From contig MKWP01000007.1 in the NCBI GenBank assembly GCA_001899805.1, positions 62,001 through 126,000 on the forward strand: 64,000 nt of DNA. The letters are read 5' to 3'. The notes under the pieces are model-generated. The model worked only from the letters and a program-made list of their open reading frames with translations, made no database searches and was not told where the DNA came from. The DNA comes from Lysobacterales bacterium 66-474. Its GTDB lineage: Bacteria; Pseudomonadota; Gammaproteobacteria; Xanthomonadales; Rhodanobacteraceae. The translations under genes were made by a program, and so were the position numbers. Of the stretch, positions 1 through 7,706 are shown piece by piece (the first letter of the stretch is position 1; every line of letters starts with the position of its first letter).

Positions 1-1
1 C

Positions 2-163
2 GTGCTGGCCACGACGCTCGCCGGATTGGCCGCGCTCGCACGCGAACACGCCATCCACGCCCCCGCGATCGCGATCATCGGCGAAGTCGCGGCGCACGCC
101 GCGCTCGCCGAACGATGTCGCCGCGACGCGACCGAAACTGGCGCCATCACCCGCGCCGCTTGA
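2..163 (+). CDS. C-terminal end of a siroheme-synthase-type uroporphyrinogen-III methyltransferase (partial)
   Basis: The reading frame enters from the left edge and stops with TGA at 161-163, giving about 53 residues. The stretch APAIAIIGEVAAHAAL resembles the conserved end of uroporphyrinogen-III C-methyltransferases (CobA, or the CysG C-terminal domain), in which a PAI-hydrophobic-GEV segment closes the fold. Such an enzyme makes precorrin-2 for siroheme, the sulfite reductase cofactor. That fits the cysteine synthase genes that follow in the same direction. Only the tail is visible, so it cannot be decided whether this is CobA alone or a fused CysG. The family call is an inference from a short segment. 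Confidence 0.6.
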   Translation: MLATTLAGLAALAREHAIHAPAIAIIGEVAAHAALAERCRRDATETGAITRAA

Positions 164-209
164 AGCATTGTTTTCCATCCAGCTCCATCATCGCAACGAG
201 GAAACCACC

Positions 210-842
210 ATGAGCCTGCAACTCGGCGAAACCGCCCCCGACTTCACCCTCGATTCCACCCAGGGATCGCTGCACTTCAACGCCTACGCACGCGACCATT
301 GGGTCGTGCTGTTCTCGCACCCCAAGGATTTCACACCGATCTGCACCACCGAACTCGGCGCGTTCGCGCGCCGCAAGGTCGAGTTCGACCGGCGCGGCAC
401 CAAGCTGCTGGGCCTCGCGGTCGATCCGGTCGATGACCACAAGCGCTGGGCGCGGGACGTGGCCGAGGTCGGCGGGGCCGAAGTGACTTATCCGATCCTC
501 GCGGACCCCGACCTCGAAGTCGCCAAGCTGTACGGGATGTTCCACCCCAAGGCCGATCCCAAGGTGACGGTGCGGTCGGTGTTCTTCATCGACCCGCAAC
601 GCAAGGTGCGCACCACCCTGACCTATCCGCCGAGCGTCGGCCGCAGCGTCGACGAAATCCTGCGCACGCTCGACGCGTTGCAGCTCACCGATCGCCTGCC
701 GGTCGCGACGCCGGTGGAATGGCAGCCGGGCGACGACGTCGTGGTGTCACCGAAACTTGCCGACGCCGACGCCGAAAAACAGTTCGGCAAGCTGCGCAAG
801 GTCAAACCGTACCTGCGTTACACCGAGGTGCCGGCGGCATGA
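210..842 (+). CDS. 1-Cys peroxiredoxin (Prx6-type)
   Basis: The 210-residue protein should reduce hydrogen peroxide and organic hydroperoxides in the cytoplasm. The peroxidatic cysteine is C45 in PKDFTPICTTELG, the Prx6-family form of the PxxxTxxC motif. No other cysteine occurs in the protein, so it is a 1-Cys enzyme that needs an outside reductant. The long C-terminal extension (ATPVEWQPGDDVVVSP, then YLRY) is typical of the Prx6 group. ATG 210 is preferred over the upstream in-frame codon at 168 because a GAGGAA ribosome site lies just before it and homologues begin MSLxLG. Its TGA overlaps the next ATG (ATGA), so the two genes are translationally coupled. Confidence 0.93.
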   Translation: MSLQLGETAPDFTLDSTQGSLHFNAYARDHWVVLFSHPKDFTPICTTELGAFARRKVEFDRRGTKLLGLAVDPVDDHKRWARDVAEVGGAEVTYPILADPDLEVAKLYGMFHPKADPKVTVRSVFFIDPQRKVRTTLTYPPSVGRSVDEILRTLDALQLTDRLPVATPVEWQPGDDVVVSPKLADADAEKQFGKLRKVKPYLRYTEVPAA

Positions 843-1879
843 TCCACGCACGCGCCGATTTCGCCGCCACCGTCGGACGCACGCCGCTGGTTCGCCTGCG
901 GCGCGCGTCCGAGACGACCGGCTGCGAGATCCTCGGCAAGGCGGAATGGCTGAACCCGGGCGGTTCGATCAAGGATCGCACCGCGCTGGGCCTGCTCGCC
1001 GATGCCGAACGGCGCGGCCTGCTGCGTCCCGGCGGCACCATCGTCGAAGGCACCGCCGGCAACACCGGCATCGGCCTCGCGCTGCTCGGCGCCAGCCGCG
1101 GTTATCGCAGCGTGATCGTGATGCCGGAAACCCAGAGCGCGGAAAAGATCGACGCGCTGCGCCTGACCGGCGCCGAGGTGAGGCTGGTGCCTGCCGCGAA
1201 GTTCAGCGATCCGAAGCATTACGTGCATACCGCACGCGCGCTGGCCGACACCTGGAACGCACACGAACCCGGCAGTGCGTGGTTCGCCAACCAGTTCGAC
1301 AACACCGCCAACCGCGACTTCCATGCCGCCACCACCGCGATCGAAATCTGGAACGAGACGGACGGCGCGGTGGACGGTTTCACATGCGCGGCCGGCACCG
1401 GCGGCACGCTGGCCGGCGTCGCGGCCGGACTGAAGGCGCGCAGGAAGAACGTGCGCATCGCACTGTCCGACCCGGCGGGTTCCGCACTGGCGAATTTCAT
1501 CAACCGCGGCGAACTCGTGGCGGAGGGCAATTCGATCAGCGAAGGCATCGGCTCCAGCCGCATCACCGCCAATTTCGAAGGCGCGCAAGTCGACACCGCG
1601 TACAGCATCCCCGATTGCGAATCGGTACCGCTGTTGCACGCGCTGCTGATCGAGGAAGGCTTGTGCCTGGGCGGATCATCCGGCGTCAACATCGCCGGCG
1701 CGATCCGGCTCGCGCGCGAACTCGGCCCCGGCCATGTCATCGTCACCGTGCTGGCCGACGCCGGTACGCGCTATGCGAAGAAACTGTTCAACCCGGCGTT
1801 CCTGCGCTCGAAGGGCATCCCGGTGCCGGACTGGCTCGATCGCTCCTTCCCGACGGAGTCGGTGCGGCAGGTCGCCTGA
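839..1879 (+). CDS. PLP-dependent cysteine synthase family protein
   Basis: This is a fold-type II PLP enzyme of 346 residues. The cofactor lysine is K45 in LNPGGSIKDR, the phosphate-binding loop is EGTAGNTGIG near 75, and a second glycine loop is TCAAGTGGTLAG. The overall pattern is cysteine synthase or cystathionine beta-synthase-like, acting on O-acetylserine or a related substrate. The C-terminus carries an extra tail (FNPAFLRSKGIPVPDWL) seen in the longer CysK2-like group. The ATG overlaps the peroxiredoxin stop by four bases; an in-frame extension back to 719 only shadows that gene. The exact substrate cannot be read from the sequence. Confidence 0.88.
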   Translation: MIHARADFAATVGRTPLVRLRRASETTGCEILGKAEWLNPGGSIKDRTALGLLADAERRGLLRPGGTIVEGTAGNTGIGLALLGASRGYRSVIVMPETQSAEKIDALRLTGAEVRLVPAAKFSDPKHYVHTARALADTWNAHEPGSAWFANQFDNTANRDFHAATTAIEIWNETDGAVDGFTCAAGTGGTLAGVAAGLKARRKNVRIALSDPAGSALANFINRGELVAEGNSISEGIGSSRITANFEGAQVDTAYSIPDCESVPLLHALLIEEGLCLGGSSGVNIAGAIRLARELGPGHVIVTVLADAGTRYAKKLFNPAFLRSKGIPVPDWLDRSFPTESVRQVA

Positions 1880-1974
1880 CGCCCCGGCCCCGCCGATAAC
1901 GGATTTCCAACCACGCGCGCCGAAGCGGGGATTACGCTTGGCACCCGTTCCGCGACAGCCGAGGCCAGGCCGCC

Positions 1975-2931
1975 ATGTCCCTGCACGAAAGCATCGTCGA
2001 CACCATCGGCGGCACGCCGATCGTCAAGTTGCACCGCATCGCACCTGCGCACGTCAGCCTGTACGCCAAGGTCGAATCGTTCAATCCCGGCGGCTCGGTC
2101 AAGGATCGCCTCGCGATCGCGGTGATCCTGGATGCCGAACAACGCGGTGCGCTGAAACCGGGACAAACCGTGGTCGAGGCGACCTCCGGCAACACCGGCG
2201 TGGCGCTGGCGATGGTGTGCGCCGCGCGTGGTTATCCGTTCGTCGCGGTGATGTCGGATTCGTTCTCGATCGAACGTCGCAAACTGATGCGCGCCTATGG
2301 CGCGAAACTGATCCTGACGCCCGCGGCCGATCGCAGCGGCGGCATGGTGCGCAGGGCCGAGGAGCTGGCGAAGAAGCACGGCTGGTTCCTGACCCGCCAG
2401 TTCGAGAACGAAGCCAACCCGGCCTGGCACCGCAATACCACCGGACCGGAAATCCTGCGCGACTTCGCAGGCTCGCGGCTGGATTATTTCGTCAGCGGCT
2501 GGGGCACCGGCGGCACCATCACCGGCGCCGGCGAAATGCTGAAACTCGCGCGGCCGGACATCAAGGTAATCGCGACCGAACCCGCCAACGCATCGCTGCT
2601 CGCCGGCGGAGAATGGCACCCGCACAAGATCCAGGGCTGGACGCCGGATTTCCTGCCGAAAGTCCTGAGCCGCACCATCGCCGACCAGATCATTCCGATC
2701 GACGAAGTGTTGGCGCGCGACACCGCACGACGCCTTGCGCAGCAGGAAGGCATCTTCTGCGGCATCTCCTCTGGCGCCACCGTCGCCGCCGCGCTGGAAG
2801 TCGCGAAAGGGGCACCGCAAGGCTCCGTACTGCTCGCGATGCTGCCCGACACCGGCGAACGCTACCTCTCGACCTTCCTGTTCGAGGGCGTCAACGAAGG
2901 TTCGGATGACGAGTGGCTGGCGCAGCAGTAG
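1975..2931 (+). CDS. cysK: Cysteine synthase (O-acetylserine sulfhydrylase)
   Basis: The 318-residue protein joins sulfide to O-acetylserine to make cysteine. K43 in FNPGGSVKDR should bind PLP. TSGNTGVALA is the substrate and phosphate loop, and GWGTGGTITGAG and GIFCGISSGA are further conserved family blocks. Length and motifs are close to CysK; CysM-type isozymes are usually slightly shorter, so CysK is preferred but not certain. It lies 95 bp after a second, divergent cysteine synthase paralogue. The pair, with the siroheme methyltransferase tail upstream, marks a sulfur-assimilation neighbourhood. Confidence 0.85.
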   Translation: MSLHESIVDTIGGTPIVKLHRIAPAHVSLYAKVESFNPGGSVKDRLAIAVILDAEQRGALKPGQTVVEATSGNTGVALAMVCAARGYPFVAVMSDSFSIERRKLMRAYGAKLILTPAADRSGGMVRRAEELAKKHGWFLTRQFENEANPAWHRNTTGPEILRDFAGSRLDYFVSGWGTGGTITGAGEMLKLARPDIKVIATEPANASLLAGGEWHPHKIQGWTPDFLPKVLSRTIADQIIPIDEVLARDTARRLAQQEGIFCGISSGATVAAALEVAKGAPQGSVLLAMLPDTGERYLSTFLFEGVNEGSDDEWLAQQ

Positions 2932-2956
2932 CGCTCGGCGAGCCCTATCTTAAGTT

Positions 2957-3002
2957 CCTTCTCCCGCCTGCGGGAGAAGGTGCCCGCAGGGCGGATGAGG
3001 GT
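2957..3002. repeat. Palindromic intergenic repeat, family A (copy 1)
   Basis: Arms CCTTCTCCCG and CGGGAGAAGG surround a four-base loop, followed by a GCAGGGCGGATGAGGG-type tail. The same design (hairpin plus GGATGAGGGT tail) recurs about ten times in this window. Here it forms the outer left end of the inverted structure around the gene at 3398-3952. Confidence 0.85.
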
Positions 3003-3037
3003 GTCGCGCGCGCAGTGCGCTGTTTCTGCAAGAGCGC

Positions 3038-3300
3038 GACATCCATGTCTTGATTCCGCTCGCCTCCAAGGCGCGCGGGCTACTTTCGTTACGGCGAAAG
3101 TAGCCAAAGCCATTGCGCCGGGCATGACGGCTTAACAACATCCTGTTGTTTCGACTTCCCTGCGCTTCTCGCGCCAAGCGGGCCGGCGCGAACTCGCGCA
3201 TCCCTGCGCTCGAACATGCGCGCCTTGCTCCCGCTTGGCGCTGCGATGCTCGGCGTCATGCAACGGCGCGAGCCTCACTTCGACACGGCCATCCATGGCC
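3038..3300 (+). repeat. Structured repeat element D, left copy
   Basis: This copy of about 263 bp matches, in reverse orientation, 4077-4345. Conserved blocks include TGTCTTGATTCCGC, GCCGGCGCGAACTCG and ATGCTCGGCGTCATGCAACG. Several stems can form: GGCTACTTTCG (3078-3088) with CGAAAGTAGCC (3095-3105), AACAAC (3134-3139) with GTTGTT (3145-3150), GCCAAGCGGG (3173-3182) with CCCGCTTGGC (3230-3239), and GCGCA (3196-3200) with TGCGC (3205-3209). The stems differ from the other copy by paired changes. It ends with GGCCATCCATGGCC. Open frames through it are not credible genes. Confidence 0.8.
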
Positions 3301-3397
3301 TGCACTTGAAGCAGGGAGGGTGGCAACCCGCCTTCGGGTTCAACCGGCGGGATTCACTGCGTTCATCGCGCCCTACGCGCTAGCAGTAGTTCACGGT

Positions 3398-3952
3398 TCA
3401 ATGTTCGCGCTTTCGAGCCACGAGTTCTCTTCGCTTGAGTTGCGTGAATAAAGAGGAATTCACCACGGCGGCGAGGTGGCTCACTGCAGCGTCAAGCACT
3501 TCGAGCGAGAATTCGGCGTGCTTGCGGGTGATGCGTGAAGGTGATTGATCTTGCAGATATCGGGCCGGGTGGGCCAGGTTCCGAATCTGTCGCAGCACAT
3601 CTGCGTAGTCGCCGACCTTCGCCCTGCGGTCAGACCAGTCAGCGCCTTTTTCCAGAGCTCGAGGCAACCATCCCATTCCGCTTGAGGCGTTAAGCAAGTC
3701 GGACAAGTTCCAGTCGAGCAGGCGTTTGGCAGAGCCATTACGCTGAGCCGCAAAGCCGGCGTGTTCAACCTTGTTCGCATACAGGTGAACAATGGCGGTG
3801 AGAGCAGTTTCAAGAGCGGAACCAGCGACTACACAGCCTGCCAAGTATGCCTGCGCCTCGATACAACGGTGAGCTTCTCGGCGATACATGCGTGACAGGC
3901 GAAGAAGTTCGTTGAACTGCTTCTCGGTGATCGAATGCCAAGCTCGTGCCAT
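3398..3952 (-). CDS. Hypothetical HEPN-like helical protein
   Basis: This 184-residue protein is not recognised with certainty. It looks all-helical, with an AYLAGCVVAGSALETALTAI helix followed by a late QIRNLAHPARY segment. An R-N-x-x-H-P motif near the end of a helical domain is reminiscent of HEPN and DUF4145-like proteins, some of which are RNases in defence or toxin systems, but here spacing between R and H is only three residues. ATG 3952 is chosen because GGAG lies seven bases upstream; the frame is open back to 4030. Base composition is visibly less GC-rich than neighbouring genes, suggesting acquisition. It sits alone between two inverted copies of repeat D. Confidence 0.6.
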   Translation of the reverse strand: MARAWHSITEKQFNELLRLSRMYRREAHRCIEAQAYLAGCVVAGSALETALTAIVHLYANKVEHAGFAAQRNGSAKRLLDWNLSDLLNASSGMGWLPRALEKGADWSDRRAKVGDYADVLRQIRNLAHPARYLQDQSPSRITRKHAEFSLEVLDAAVSHLAAVVNSSLFTQLKRRELVARKREH

Positions 3953-4076
3953 GTAGATCTCCGAAAGTGTGTTGGTCTGGTGGGGTGGGCATTCCTGCCG
4001 GCGACTGACCATTGAAGTAGTTTCGCCCACTCGGTTAACCGTTGCACGGGTATCGCCTGTCTGATGGCCAGAGATA

Positions 4077-4345
4077 GGCCATGGATGGCCGTAGTCTGAG
4101 CGGAGCTTTTCCGCGCCGTTGCATGACGCCGAGCATTGCAGCCGATCGCGCGAGCAAGGCGCGCGTGTTCGATGCCATGGATGGCCGAGTTCGCGCCGGC
4201 GCGCGATCGGCGAGAAGCGCAGGGGAATCGAGCCGACACGACGTCGGCGAGATCGTCATGCTCGGCGCAGTGGTTTTGGTGACTTTTGCCGAAACAAAAG
4301 TCACCCGCGTGCCTTGGAGGCGCGCGGAATCAAGACAGGGATGTC
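4077..4345 (-). repeat. Structured repeat element D, right (inverted) copy
   Basis: Read on the minus strand this matches 3038-3300 with roughly three quarters identity by eye. The stems are preserved with changed bases: GGTGACTTTTG with CAAAAGTCACC (4278-4305), GCCGAC with GTCGGC (4232-4248), GCCGATCGCGC with GCGCGATCGGC (4141-4151 and 4201-4211), and GCCAT with ATGGC (4174-4185). Together with the left copy it flanks the 3398-3952 gene in inverted orientation. Confidence 0.8.
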
Positions 4346-4369
4346 GAAAGGATCTCGCAAGAGCGAACC

Positions 4370-4411
4370 CTCACCCGGCGCTGCGGACCACCCTCTCCCG
4401 AAGGGAGAGGG
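4370..4411. repeat. Palindromic intergenic repeat, family A (copy 2)
   Basis: CCCTCTCCC and GGGAGAGGG form a hairpin at 4391-4411, preceded by the ACCCTCACCCGGCGCTGCGG-type tail. It mirrors copy 1, so the outer ends of the whole 2957-4411 unit are matching palindromes in inverted orientation. Confidence 0.85.
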
Positions 4412-4448
4412 GATAAAGCCGGGTGCGGGCCGGCGATGGCATGACGAG

Positions 4449-5666
4449 TTACTGCGCGCGCTTGAGCGCCACCACGGCATTCAATCCGCCGAACGCGAAC
4501 GCGTTGGACAGCACCGCGCGCACTTCGCGCTCGCGCGCGGTGTTCGGCACGTAGTCCAAATCGCACTCCGGATCGGGGTCGAGGAAGTTCGCGGTGGGCG
4601 GCAGCACGTTCTCGCGCAGCGCACCCAGCGCGGCGACGATTTCCAGCGCGCCGGCGGCGCCGAGCGCGTGGCCGTGCACGGATTTGGTCGACGACACCGC
4701 GACACTTTTCGCATGCCCGCCCAACGCCGCGTGGATCGCGCGGGTTTCGGTGGGATCGTTGGCGGGCGTCGCGGTGCCGTGGGCATTGATGTAGTCGATG
4801 TCTTCCGGTGCGAGTTGCGCGTCGCGCAGTGCCGCCGTCATCGCGCGCGCCGCGCCGACGTCGGACGGCATCACGATGTCGCCGGCATCCGCGCTCATGC
4901 CGGCGCCCGCGAATTCGGCGAGGATCACCGCCCCGCGCGCACGCGCGTGGTCGAAGTCTTCCAGCACGAGCATGCCCGCGCCTTCGCCCAGCACCAGCCC
5001 GCGACGCTGCCTGCAGAACGGCCGGCAGGTGTCGTCGGCCAGCACGCGCATGGCTTCCCACGCGCGCAGCACGCCGAGCACGATGCAGGCTTCGGTGCCG
5101 CCCGCCAGCGCCACGTCGGCGACGCCCGAGCGCACCAGCGCGAAGGCTTGCGCAAAGGCGTGGTTGGCGGACGCGCAGGCGCTCGAAACGGCGAAGCTCG
5201 GCCCGGTGATGCCGAACTCGATCGACACCTGCGAGGCCGGCGCGCTCATCATCCGGCGCACGATCGACAGCGGATGCAGGCGCGGGTTGCCTTCCGCGTA
5301 CAGGCGTTTCGAGCATTCGTCGTTGGTGACCTCGCCGCCGGTGCCGGTGCCGATCACGCAGGCGCTGCGCTGGCGAAGCTCGCCTTGCGAAAAATCGATG
5401 CCGGACTGTGCGACCGCTTCACGCGCGGCGACCAGGGCGAATTGCGAAACGCGATCCAGCAGGATGAGTTTCTTGGAATCGAAATGGCTTGCGGGGTCGA
5501 AGTCGCGCACCTGCGCGGCCACTTTCACCCGCATGTCCTGGCCGTCGAATCCCGTGAGCGGCGCGATCGCGCTGCGACCCTCGCGCATGCCCCGCCAGAT
5601 CGTGTCCGCGTCGTGGCCTAGCGCGCAGATCGCACCGACCCCGGTGATGGCGACGCGACGGCTCAT
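4449..5666 (-). CDS. Beta-ketoacyl-ACP synthase (FabF-like)
   Basis: The 405-residue condensing enzyme extends an acyl chain on an acyl carrier protein by decarboxylative Claisen condensation. The nucleophile is C164 in SSACASANHAF. The catalytic histidines are H296 in NAHGTATPAND and H333 in KSVHGHALGAAG, with K328 in place, so the triad is intact. The gene follows a dedicated ACP gene by 10 bp and lies far from any complete fatty acid cluster. It may therefore serve a specialised lipid or pigment pathway rather than bulk synthesis. Product and chain length cannot be inferred. Confidence 0.88.
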   Translation of the reverse strand: MSRRVAITGVGAICALGHDADTIWRGMREGRSAIAPLTGFDGQDMRVKVAAQVRDFDPASHFDSKKLILLDRVSQFALVAAREAVAQSGIDFSQGELRQRSACVIGTGTGGEVTNDECSKRLYAEGNPRLHPLSIVRRMMSAPASQVSIEFGITGPSFAVSSACASANHAFAQAFALVRSGVADVALAGGTEACIVLGVLRAWEAMRVLADDTCRPFCRQRRGLVLGEGAGMLVLEDFDHARARGAVILAEFAGAGMSADAGDIVMPSDVGAARAMTAALRDAQLAPEDIDYINAHGTATPANDPTETRAIHAALGGHAKSVAVSSTKSVHGHALGAAGALEIVAALGALRENVLPPTANFLDPDPECDLDYVPNTAREREVRAVLSNAFAFGGLNAVVALKRAQ

Positions 5667-5676
5667 GGCGGAACGC

Positions 5677-5976
5677 TTACGCGGAGGGCGGTGCCGGAGG
5701 CGAGGAATCGCCGGGTGCAGGCGGCTTTGCCGCCTTGTCGGCCAACAGTTTTTCCACCGTTTCGACCAGGCCCTTCACCGATTCGGTGTCGAAGTTCGGA
5801 TCGCGATCCGGCATCTGGATCTTGAAGTGGTCCTCGATCTCGAAAATGATCTGGATCGCATCGAGCGACGGGATCTCGAGATCCTTCAAGGTCGAATCCA
5901 GCGTGACCTTGCCCTCGTCGATGCCGGCTTCCTTGGCGATGATCGAAAACACGGTTTGTTGAACATCGTCGCTCAT
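5677..5976 (-). CDS. Acyl carrier protein
   Basis: The 99-residue protein has the four-helix carrier pattern. The phosphopantetheine serine is S37 in LEIPSLDAIQ, where the usual D-S-L is replaced by P-S-L followed by D. The C-terminus ends in a proline- and alanine-rich tail (KPPAPGDSSPPAPPSA) not found in housekeeping AcpP. ATG 5976 has AAGGGA eight bases upstream. The frame is open further upstream, but that part is arginine-rich shadow. Its ATG overlaps the stop of the small gene upstream (ATGA). With the ketoacyl synthase it forms a carrier and elongation pair. Confidence 0.88.
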   Translation of the reverse strand: MSDDVQQTVFSIIAKEAGIDEGKVTLDSTLKDLEIPSLDAIQIIFEIEDHFKIQMPDRDPNFDTESVKGLVETVEKLLADKAAKPPAPGDSSPPAPPSA

Positions 5977-6233
5977 GGCGGGTTCCCTTCGGCGTCGTGG
6001 CGCACTGGCGCGGGCGGGGCGGAATGCGCATCGCCGCCCGGCAACAGGATACCAGCGACGATGCCGGCCGATCCCGGGGCTTTTCCGCGACCCGCCGGAT
6101 CGCCGGACACCCCGACCCTGGCGCCGGCCATTGTCATCGCAACCTGCTGCAGCGTCTCGATCGTGGCCAGGACCGCCCACGCGACGATCGATGGCATCGA
6201 CCATTGCCGGCGCGCCGGAGTGTGCGTGTGCAT
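5973..6233 (-). CDS. Small hypothetical protein upstream of the acyl carrier protein
   Basis: This is an 86-residue frame with one moderately hydrophobic helix (SIVAWAVLATIETLQQVAMT) and a glycine- and proline-rich C-terminal half. No family was recognised. It is listed because AAGGAAAGG lies about six bases before its ATG and its TGA overlaps the acyl carrier protein ATG by four bases, the pattern of a translationally coupled operon. The codon pattern in its second half is less convincing. It could be a leader or coupling frame rather than a stable protein. Confidence 0.45.
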   Translation of the reverse strand: MHTHTPARRQWSMPSIVAWAVLATIETLQQVAMTMAGARVGVSGDPAGRGKAPGSAGIVAGILLPGGDAHSAPPAPVRHDAEGNPP

Positions 6234-6409
6234 GCTTTGCCTTTCCTTAGGACCCGTTCCAATACGGCGACCGGCGTCCCGTCGACGCGATCAGGACGCG
6301 CCAATCCGTCGCAGCGCGCGAACAGGCCGTCGGCGCAGCGGTTGCGGCGGCGAGGCCACGCCTTCGTCGGCCGCGAAGGCGCCGAGGGAAGGCAGCGCCG
6401 TGGTTGCGA

Positions 6410-7285
6410 TCACGCCGCCGTAACGGATGCGGAAATGCGCGGACGGGAAACGCGCAGCGGGCTGTTGGCCAGGATGCGGGTGAAGAAATCCGCCGAGCGC
6501 CCGATCACCTTGTCGCGTTCGCCATCGACGGTGATCATGTGGTAGCTGTCGTTGAGCAGCACGGTTTCGGTGGCGCCGGTGACACGGCGTTCGATCAGGC
6601 GCGCGTTGCGCACGCTGGCGATGTCGTCGTCGGCCGCGTGCATGATCAGGGCCGGCGCGCGCACGTCCTGCAGGCGCGGGCGCACGTGCCAGACCAGCTT
6701 GTGGAACTCCGCCAGCGACGGCCACGGATTGCCGGGCAGGCCGGCGGCTTCGCTCTGGCCATCGAACATCGCGCCGGCGATGCGCATCCGCACGCGTTCG
6801 TCCTTGATGCCGTACGGGAAACTTTCCATGAAGCGGCGTTGCTTGAAAAAACCCATGCCGCACACCAGCGGCAGCATGAACGACAAGCGCGCCATGCGCG
6901 GGATGGTCCAGCCGTCGTAGAAGAAGGTGCTGCCGTACAGGCCGAGGCCATCCACCCACTGAGGCTTTTCGATCGCGAGGTTCAGCGCCAGCACCGAGCC
7001 CATCGACAGGCCGGCGACGAACAGGTGGTCGACTTCGCGGCGCAACTTGTCGGCGCCCGCGACGACGCTGCGCGCCCAGTCGCGCCAGCCGGTTTTCAAG
7101 AGGTCGGCTTCGCTGCCGCAATGGCCGGCAAGCTGCATGCCGTACACGGTGAACCCTGCGCGATTGAGTCCCTTCCCGACGAAACGCATTTCCGCGGGCG
7201 TGCCGGTGAGGCCGTGGATCAGCAGCACCCCGGCGCGTCCGCCGCGCAGCAGGAAGTCCGCCTGTTTGATCATCGATTGGGTCAT
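6410..7285 (-). CDS. Alpha/beta hydrolase (carboxylesterase type)
   Basis: The 291-residue protein belongs to the alpha/beta hydrolase fold and resembles Est30-like carboxylesterases. LLIHGLTGTP (21-30) is the oxyanion-side HG motif, S94 in AGLSMGS the nucleophile, an aspartate in HAADDD (219-221) the acid, and H249 in NDSYHM the base. There is no signal peptide, so it should be cytoplasmic. It is oriented toward the small protein, ACP and ketoacyl synthase genes, so it may release an acyl chain from that carrier. That role is inferred from context only. ATG 7285 has GGAA a few bases upstream; M5 is an alternative start. Confidence 0.8.
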   Translation of the reverse strand: MTQSMIKQADFLLRGGRAGVLLIHGLTGTPAEMRFVGKGLNRAGFTVYGMQLAGHCGSEADLLKTGWRDWARSVVAGADKLRREVDHLFVAGLSMGSVLALNLAIEKPQWVDGLGLYGSTFFYDGWTIPRMARLSFMLPLVCGMGFFKQRRFMESFPYGIKDERVRMRIAGAMFDGQSEAAGLPGNPWPSLAEFHKLVWHVRPRLQDVRAPALIMHAADDDIASVRNARLIERRVTGATETVLLNDSYHMITVDGERDKVIGRSADFFTRILANSPLRVSRPRISASVTAA

Positions 7286-7401
7286 TGCCGTTCCACGCGG
7301 GCGAAGCCCTGTCCGGTTACCAATACGACACCCGCGACGATGGTCCGCGCCAGTTCGCAGTCGCGACGCATATTGTCGTCGATTCCTGGTCGATCCGTCA
7401 T
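7282..7401 (-). CDS. Possible 39-residue small ORF overlapping the esterase start
   Basis: A short frame starts MTDRPGIDD, contains ARTIVAGVVLVTGQG, and ends with a TGA that overlaps the esterase ATG by four bases (ATGA). This overlap is the only positive evidence. The ribosome site is weak and no family is recognised. It might be a coupling leader or chance. Confidence 0.25.
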   Translation of the reverse strand: MTDRPGIDDNMRRDCELARTIVAGVVLVTGQGFARVERQ

Positions 7402-7706
7402 GGTCCGCGCCGGTTGGCCCGGCCCACGTCGGCCGGGACCGCCTCCAGCACCAACCCCACAGCATCCTCCAGTTGCCTTTCACCGAGGTTTCATGAGTGG
7501 ACGTAGCCGTCGCGGCGTTCACGCCCCGGCCGTCGGCGATCCTCCGGCGCAGCCGCGAGGGTTCGTGCTGCCATCGAAACAGCGCGGACGACCCGAATCC
7601 GGCGCCGAGGTTGCCGCGGTGCGGACCGGATCGACCAGGTCGTCGCTGCACGGCCCCACGGTCACCACCCGTTGCACGTTGGGAAGCAGCGCAGGCCTGA
7701 CGCCGG
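7402..7706. other. Gap with no supportable gene
   Basis: About 305 bp between the monooxygenase stop and the small ORF. Open frames here are arginine- and proline-rich shadows without recognisable motifs. No repeat, hairpin terminator or clear promoter was seen. A decayed gene cannot be excluded. Confidence 0.4.

Noticed and set aside
3146-3451. Rightward frame in repeat D with a similar leftward frame in the second copy (about 4050-4239)
   Set aside because: The similarity of the two products is explained by DNA conservation; the changes track base pairing in stems rather than codon position, and there is no ribosome site.
4119-5621. 500-codon rightward frame opposite the ketoacyl synthase
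   Set aside because: It is Arg/His-rich shadow coding without motifs; the leftward gene has an intact catalytic triad.
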